From positions 620,001 to 684,000 of the forward strand of contig NZ_CP064760.1 in assembly GCF_015565955.1 (NCBI RefSeq): DNA of 64,000 nucleotides. The letters are read 5' to 3'. The stretch comes from Microbacterium schleiferi (lineage in GTDB: Bacteria > Actinomycetota > Actinomycetes > Actinomycetales > Microbacteriaceae). The notes under the pieces were generated by a model, which worked only from the letters and a program-made list of their open reading frames with translations, made no database searches and was not told where the DNA came from. Shown piece by piece: positions 59,399 through 64,000 of the stretch (positions are counted from its first letter, which is position 1; each line of letters starts with the position of its first letter). The position numbers and the translations under genes are program-made.

Positions 59399-60670
59399 AT
59401 GAAAAAGACGCTCGGAGCCGTCGCCCTCGCGGGCGCCGCGGCTGTCGTGCTGGCCGGCTGCGCCGGCGGTGCCCCCGCGGAGCCCGAAACGGGCGACATC
59501 ACGGTGTGGCTCGTCGGAGCTGACACGCCACAGACCGCTCGTGACTACCTGAAGCAGACCTTCGAGTCCGAGAACGAGGGGTGGACCCTCACGATCGAGG
59601 AGAAGACCTGGGCTGACGTGTCCGACACGTACACGGCCGCGCTGTCTTCCAACGACTCGCCCGATGTCGTCGAGGTCGGCAACACGCAGGCGCTCGGCTT
59701 CGCCGACGCTGGCCTGTTCCTCGACATCTCCGACATCCAGGAGCAGCTCGGCGGGTCTGATCTGCTTCCCGGTCTCGTCGAGGCTGGTACGTACGACGGC
59801 TCGCTGTACGCCGCGCCCTACTACGCGGGCGGCCGCATCGTCTTCTACAGCCCCATGATGGTCGACGAGGTCCCCGCGACCCTCGATGACTACGTGGCCG
59901 AGGGCGTCGCCATGACCACCGACACCGTCTCGGGCATCTATGCGCCCGGCAAGGACTGGTACAACGCGCTTCCCTACATCTGGGCCTACGGCGGCGAGAT
60001 CGCCGTTCAGGACGGCGGCACCTGGGATGCGCAGTTCTCGAGCCCCGAGAGCCTCGAGGGTCTCAATCTCCTGCAGACCGTGTACGAGGATGCCACGGTC
60101 GCGCCGGCCGACGGCAACGAGCTGATGGCCAACATCGCGTTCTGCAACGGTGAAGCCGGGTTCATCTCGAGCCCCGCCTGGGCCGCCGGCAACCTGACCG
60201 GTGCGTGGCCGTGGGCTGATGACGATGCCGGGCAGAACTCCGAAGGCTGCCCCGACACCTACGCTGCCGACCTCGGCGCGTTCGCCCTGCCGGGCCTCGA
60301 GGCCGGCGAGACCGCCCCGATCTTCGCCGGTGGTTCCAACGTCGCTGTCGCCACCAAGAGCGCCGCACCGACGAAGGCCAAGGCTGCGCTGGAGATCATG
60401 CTCTCCGAGGACTACCAGAAGCTCCTCGCCGAGCAGGGCCTCACTCCCGGAATCATTTCGGCGGCCTCTGCGCTTCCGGACACCCCGATCGCCCAGGCGC
60501 AGGCTGCGGCCCTCGCCAACTCGAAGGGCACGCCCGCCAGCCCGAACTGGGCTGAGGTCGAAGCGGCTCAGATCATCCCCGATGCTCTGGTGCGCATCGC
60601 CCAAGGTGAGGACGTCGAGGCGGTAGCGACCGCCCTCGACGAGCAGATCGAGGCCATTCTCAACCAGTGA
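59399..60670 (+). CDS. Sugar ABC transporter substrate-binding lipoprotein (predicted GlcNAc/chitooligosaccharide)
   Basis: 423 residues from the ATG at 59399 (GAAGGAAG at 59386-59393). Signal peptide MKKTLGAVALAGAAAVVLAGC with lipidated Cys21 at the lipobox LAGC. Family-1 solute-binding fold (ITVWLVGADTPQ, SSNDSPDVVEVGNTQALGFA, LYAAPYYAGGRIVFYSPMM, AFCNGEAGFISSPAW). NgcE/DasA-like in context: ROK regulator before it, two permeases, ROK kinase and nagB after it, and no ATPase. The exact ligand is inferred from nagB. Confidence 0.92.
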   Translation: MKKTLGAVALAGAAAVVLAGCAGGAPAEPETGDITVWLVGADTPQTARDYLKQTFESENEGWTLTIEEKTWADVSDTYTAALSSNDSPDVVEVGNTQALGFADAGLFLDISDIQEQLGGSDLLPGLVEAGTYDGSLYAAPYYAGGRIVFYSPMMVDEVPATLDDYVAEGVAMTTDTVSGIYAPGKDWYNALPYIWAYGGEIAVQDGGTWDAQFSSPESLEGLNLLQTVYEDATVAPADGNELMANIAFCNGEAGFISSPAWAAGNLTGAWPWADDDAGQNSEGCPDTYAADLGAFALPGLEAGETAPIFAGGSNVAVATKSAAPTKAKAALEIMLSEDYQKLLAEQGLTPGIISAASALPDTPIAQAQAAALANSKGTPASPNWAEVEAAQIIPDALVRIAQGEDVEAVATALDEQIEAILNQ

Positions 60671-60680
60671 TCGACGGATG

Positions 60681-60708
60681 CCGCCGCGCGGAGAGACCCG
60701 CGCGGCGG
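60681..60708 (+). promoter_or_regulatory. Intercistronic GC hairpin after the binding-protein gene
   Basis: Perfect 11-base all-GC stem CCGCCGCGCGG (60681-60691) / CCGCGCGGCGG (60698-60708) with loop AGAGAC, ten bases after the binding-protein stop. Same placement as the hairpin at 52170-52210 in the other sugar operon. The rest of the 215-base gap up to the permease has no gene. Confidence 0.7.
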
Positions 60709-60885
60709 CACCCCGACCACGCGCCCGATGGCTCCGTCCGATGCATGAACTCCCCGATTGTGCATCGAACCGAGTGATCGGACACCCCGTCCGCGATGAT
60801 CGACGCACACCGTCGTTCGTCGTCCCCGCCATCACCCGAGACGTCGATCGCGTCCCCTCATCCGTCGCAGAAAGGAGGGATCGCC

Positions 60886-61856
60886 GTGACCACCACCCTC
60901 ATCGCACCGCCGGCCGCCGATGCGCCGCCGCCGCCGGACCGTATCGCTGACCGCGTGAAGCGCAGAAGCCGCCGCGAAGCCCGCAACGCCTGGGGCCTGC
61001 TGACGCCGGCTCTCATCGTGATCGGGGTGATGACGATCTACCCCGCCGTCTTGATGGTCGTGCAGTCCTTCACGGACTACACCGTCAAGAACAAGGTCCA
61101 GGGCACCTGGCCGAACTTCGTCGGCTTCGAGAACTACATCGATCTGTTCACGACATCCGATTTCCCCGCCGTCCTCATGCGCAGCCTCGGGATCATGGTC
61201 GTGCTCACGGTCCTGAACCTCAGTCTCGGCATTCTCGTCGCCGTCCTCATGGTGCGCCTGAGCCGCGCGTGGCGGATCGTCGTTTCCATCGGCCTCCTGG
61301 TCGCGTGGGCGATGCCGCCCCTGACCGCGACTGTCGTGTGGGGCTGGATCTTCGACACGCAGTACGGCCTCGTGAACGCCACGCTCAACGCGCTCACCGG
61401 TACCGAGAACTGGACGAACCACTCGTGGCTGCTCAACCCGTGGTCCTTCTTCATGGTCCTGACGATCATCGTCGTGTGGCAGTCCGTGCCGTTCGTGGCC
61501 TTCACGACCTACGCCGCGCTCGGACAGGTGCCCGACGAGGTGCTCGAAGCGGCGTCGCTGGACGGCGCAACAGGATGGTCGCGATTCCGTCTCATCGTGT
61601 TTCCGTACCTGCGGAGCGTCCTGACTGTCGTGCTCGTGTTGCAGATCATCTGGAACCTCCGCATCTTCACGCAGGTGTACGCGCTGCAAAGCCGCGGGGA
61701 CTGGCCTCCGAGACGAACGTCCTGGGGACCTACCTGTTCCGGCAGGGTGTCGGCGAGTTCGGTGCCACCGCGGCGATCGGTGTCGTCATGGTCATCTTGC
61801 TGCTCATCCTCTCCTGGGGATACGTGCGCACGACGCTCAAGGAGGAGGAGCTGTGA
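60886..61856 (+). CDS. Sugar ABC transporter permease, MalF-like (single-base frameshift)
   Basis: GTG start at 60886 with strong AAAGGAGGG at 60871-60879. 323 residues when repaired. Cytosolic basic N-terminus, TM helix GLLTPALIVIGVMTIYPAVLM, and the EAA loop EAASLDGATGWSRFRLIVFPYLRSV. The frame breaks near the end: one G added to the GGGG run at 61696-61699 gives QSRGGLASETNVLGTYLFRQG and continues to the stop at 61854-61856, which overlaps the next GTG. First permease of the amino-sugar importer. Confidence 0.88.
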
Positions 61857-62821
61857 GCACCCAGATCACCCCCGCCACCCAGCTCGGCACGATCGGCATC
61901 GACGACGAGCCCCGCATCCGTCCGCGCGGCGCGCGTTCTCCGAGGCGAGAGGGACTGCGCAGGCCCAGCCCCCGCAAGGTTCTGACGCGCACGTTCCTGA
62001 ACATCGCGGCAGCTGTCGTCTTCGTGATGTCGGTGTTCCCGGTCTACTGGATGGTGAACATGTCGTTCACGCCCACGAACGAGATCATCAGCCGCGACCC
62101 CAGCTTCGTCCCGCTCGACTTCACGCTCGAGAACTACATCACGGCCTGGACGCGCGAGGCAGCTCCCGGCCAGACGGACTTCCCGCACGCGCTCGGCACC
62201 ACCGTGACGGTCACGATCGGCGTCCTCATCGTCACGCTGCTGTTCGCCTTCCTCGCCTCCGTCGCCGTCGCGCGCTTCCGGTTCGGCGGCAAGCGCGGAT
62301 TCATCGTTGCCGTGCTGGTGGTGCAGATGATCCCCGGCGAGGCGATGATGTTCACGATCTACGGAATGATCGACGACTGGCACCTCATGAACACCCTCCT
62401 GGGCCTGGGCATCGTCTACACCGCCGCCGTGATCCCGTTCACCATCTGGACGCTCCGTGGGTTCGTCGCGGGAGTTCCGGCCGACCTCGAAGAGGCAGCC
62501 ATGATCGATGGCTGCACCAAGTCCCAGGCGTTCTGGAAGGTCACCTTCCCGCTTCTGGCACCCGGCCTCGTGGCCACGGGGATCTTCGCGTTCATCCAGT
62601 CGTGGAACGAGTTCACGATGGCCCTGCTCATGATGAAGGGCTACAACCTCACGCTGATGCCGTGGCTGAACGCCTTCCAGTCCTCGTCGGTCGGCGGTGC
62701 CGTGAACTGGGGCGCGGTGATGGCCGGATCCACCCTGATCGCCCTCCCGGTGGTCATCTTCTTCCTCATCGTCCAGGGTCGGATGACCGGTGGACTCGTC
62801 GCCGGAGCGGTCAAGGGCTGA
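61853..62821 (+). CDS. Sugar ABC transporter permease, MalG-like
   Basis: 322 residues from a GTG overlapping the upstream TGA. Six TM helices, first at about residues 45-65 (NIAAAVVFVMSVFPVYWMVN), and the EAA loop EEAAMIDGCTKSQAFWKVTFPLLAPG. Second permease of the predicted amino-sugar importer. Confidence 0.94.
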   Translation: MSTQITPATQLGTIGIDDEPRIRPRGARSPRREGLRRPSPRKVLTRTFLNIAAAVVFVMSVFPVYWMVNMSFTPTNEIISRDPSFVPLDFTLENYITAWTREAAPGQTDFPHALGTTVTVTIGVLIVTLLFAFLASVAVARFRFGGKRGFIVAVLVVQMIPGEAMMFTIYGMIDDWHLMNTLLGLGIVYTAAVIPFTIWTLRGFVAGVPADLEEAAMIDGCTKSQAFWKVTFPLLAPGLVATGIFAFIQSWNEFTMALLMMKGYNLTLMPWLNAFQSSSVGGAVNWGAVMAGSTLIALPVVIFFLIVQGRMTGGLVAGAVKG

Positions 62822-62864
62822 TGAACATGTGCACCACCCACCGCCCACCGATCGGGGGCGGGCG

Positions 62865-63794
62865 ATGAGACTCGGCCTCGACGTCGGAGGGACCAAGACT
62901 GACGCTGTCGCGATGGCCCCGAACGGAACAATCGTCGCCCGCGCGCGCCTCGCGACAGGGTGGGGAGCGGATGCCGTCGTGCGGACGATCCTCGACGCCG
63001 TCGCCGCGCTACGGGCCGACCCCGCGCTCGCGGCGGCCGATATCCGCTCGGTCGGGATCGGCATCCCCGGCCGGATCGAACCGGGCTCGGGGCGGGTCGA
63101 ACACGCCGTCAACCTCGGTGTCGAAACGCTCGACCTCGCCGCAGCCGTGGCGCCCGTGCTCGGCGTTGCTGTGCGTGTCGAGAACGACGTCAAGGCTGCT
63201 GCGCTGGGTGCAGCCTCGTTGCGGGGTGCGGCACAGTCCATGGGGTACCTGAACCTCGGCACGGGGATCGCGGCCGCCATCGTGACCGACGGCGCCCTGT
63301 GGCGCGGTGCGCGCGGCGGTGCGGGAGAGATCGGGCATCTGTCGATCGACCCGGCAGGCCCCGTGTGCCGGTGCGGCCAACGCGGCTGCATCGAGGCGCT
63401 CGCCGGCGGCGGCGCGGTCTCGGCCCGCTGGGGCAAGCCGGGGGCGCTGCCGATCCGGGACGTGTTCGACGCTGCCGACGCCGGTGATCCGGTGGCCGTG
63501 CGCCTGCGCACCGACCTTGCCCGAGGCGTTGCTGCCGCCATCCGTGTCCTCGTGCTCACGGCGGATGTCGACACCGTCGTCCTCGGAGGTGGCATCACGA
63601 CTCTGGGCACCCGCCTGCAGGGCGAGGTGGCCGCTCACCTGGACGCGAGCGCCCGGGAGTCCGCGTTCCTGCGATCGCTCCAACTGGTTGCTCGCGTCGA
63701 GATCCTTCCCGTCGGTGCCCCCGCCGCCGCGCTCGGAGCCGCCCTCATCGGCGCCGAAGCGGCGGGCGAGAGAGAGGTCGTATCCCGTGGCTGA
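62865..63794 (+). CDS. ROK-family sugar kinase (probably N-acetylglucosamine kinase)
   Basis: 309 residues from the ATG at 62865; the frame extends upstream into the permease gene, but the family N-terminus MRLGLDVGGTKTDAVAM begins here. ATP-binding DVGGTKTD, NDVKAAALGAA, GAGEIGHLSID and zinc-binding CRCGQRGCIEALAGG, then VVLGGGITTLG. No DNA-binding domain, so an enzyme rather than a repressor. Phosphorylates the incoming sugar before NagB; glucose kinase activity is the main alternative. Confidence 0.9.
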   Translation: MRLGLDVGGTKTDAVAMAPNGTIVARARLATGWGADAVVRTILDAVAALRADPALAAADIRSVGIGIPGRIEPGSGRVEHAVNLGVETLDLAAAVAPVLGVAVRVENDVKAAALGAASLRGAAQSMGYLNLGTGIAAAIVTDGALWRGARGGAGEIGHLSIDPAGPVCRCGQRGCIEALAGGGAVSARWGKPGALPIRDVFDAADAGDPVAVRLRTDLARGVAAAIRVLVLTADVDTVVLGGGITTLGTRLQGEVAAHLDASARESAFLRSLQLVARVEILPVGAPAAALGAALIGAEAAGEREVVSRG

Positions 63795-64000
63795 AGTCAT
63801 CATCGTTCCCAGGTCTGCGGAGGGCGGGAACCTGGTCGCGAGCGAGATCGCGCGGCGCATCCGCGCCACCCCCGATCTTGTGCTGGGGCTGGCGACCGGG
63901 TCGACGCCGCTCCCGGTCTACGAGGCGCTACGCCCCGCGCTCGCCGAAGTCGACGTGTCAGGCGTTCGCGGATTCGCGCTCGACGAGTATGTGGGGCTCG
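63787..64000 (+). CDS. nagB: Glucosamine-6-phosphate deaminase, N-terminal part (runs off the window)
   Basis: GTG at 63787 overlaps the end of the kinase gene by 8 bases; 71 codons lie inside the window. Family motifs LVLGLATGSTPLPVYEAL (substrate phosphate loop) and FALDEYVGL (catalytic Asp region) are diagnostic. NagB turns GlcN-6-P into fructose-6-P and ammonia, placing this operon in amino-sugar catabolism. nagA would be expected close by, outside the window. Confidence 0.93.
   Translation, partial: MAEVIIVPRSAEGGNLVASEIARRIRATPDLVLGLATGSTPLPVYEALRPALAEVDVSGVRGFALDEYVGL

Noticed and set aside
61730..63610. 626-codon open frame on the minus strand over the permease and kinase genes
   Set aside because: Ser/Arg/Ala-rich shadow; the + strand has a complete permease and ROK kinase with conserved motifs.

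Overview
The window is about 68-70% GC, densely coded, uses many GTG starts and has frequent 4-base ATGA/GTGA gene overlaps. Its content (sucCD, purN-purH preceded by a DUF6350 membrane protein, monomeric NADP-isocitrate dehydrogenase, deazaflavin-type oxidoreductases, a DUF559 protein, sugar ABC importers without their own ATPase) points to a high-GC actinobacterium, most likely Microbacteriaceae and close to Microbacterium. This is inferred from gene content, not from a search. No rRNA, tRNA, CRISPR array, insertion sequence or prophage was seen.

Layout. 1-7.3 kb: a LysR regulator that runs without a stop codon into a peptide-type ABC importer (binding lipoprotein, two permeases, double-ATPase), ending in a predicted C39/papain-like cysteine peptidase. 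7.4-20.4 kb: UvrD/PcrA helicase, an AspT-type transporter, an SseB-like protein, a LigD-type polymerase and an ATP-dependent DNA ligase, an AI-2E family permease, a carotenoid-desaturase-like oxidoreductase, a DUF559 protein and a TetR regulator. 20.6-25.9 kb: a large GT2 polysaccharide synthase with a repetitive tail, coupled to a membrane-anchored GH18 protein with two chitin-binding modules. 26-34.6 kb: sucCD, a polysaccharide-deacetylase lipoprotein, DUF6350, purN, purH. 34.7-45.6 kb: a flavin disulfide reductase, Ada-AlkA fusion plus MGMT (alkylation repair), a heterodimeric ABC exporter, an acetyltransferase and isocitrate dehydrogenase.

46-57.8 kb is a beta-mannan (probably acetylated galactomannan) utilisation locus: LacI regulator, binding lipoprotein, two permeases, GH2 beta-mannosidase, GH113-like mannanase and a BadF-type sugar kinase, the later genes coupled by 4-base overlaps. 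A remnant of an alpha-galactosidase, an ABC exporter and a CE7 acetyl esterase lie beside it. 58.1-64 kb is a second sugar locus: ROK repressor, binding lipoprotein, two permeases, ROK kinase and the start of nagB, i.e. amino-sugar (GlcNAc/chitooligosaccharide) uptake. Neither sugar importer encodes an ATPase, which implies a shared MsiK-type ATPase elsewhere.

Two window-wide patterns stand out. First, nine otherwise intact genes, including the normally essential pcrA, each lack exactly one base inside a G or C run of 4-5; this looks like homopolymer under-calling in the assembly rather than nine real pseudogenes. Second, a family of seven roughly 76-base elements bounded by a 15-base inverted repeat (core CCGATYGCAGGA ... 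TCCTGCRWTCGG) is scattered through the intergenic regions, all in the same orientation, and one copy supplies the stop codon of a gene.
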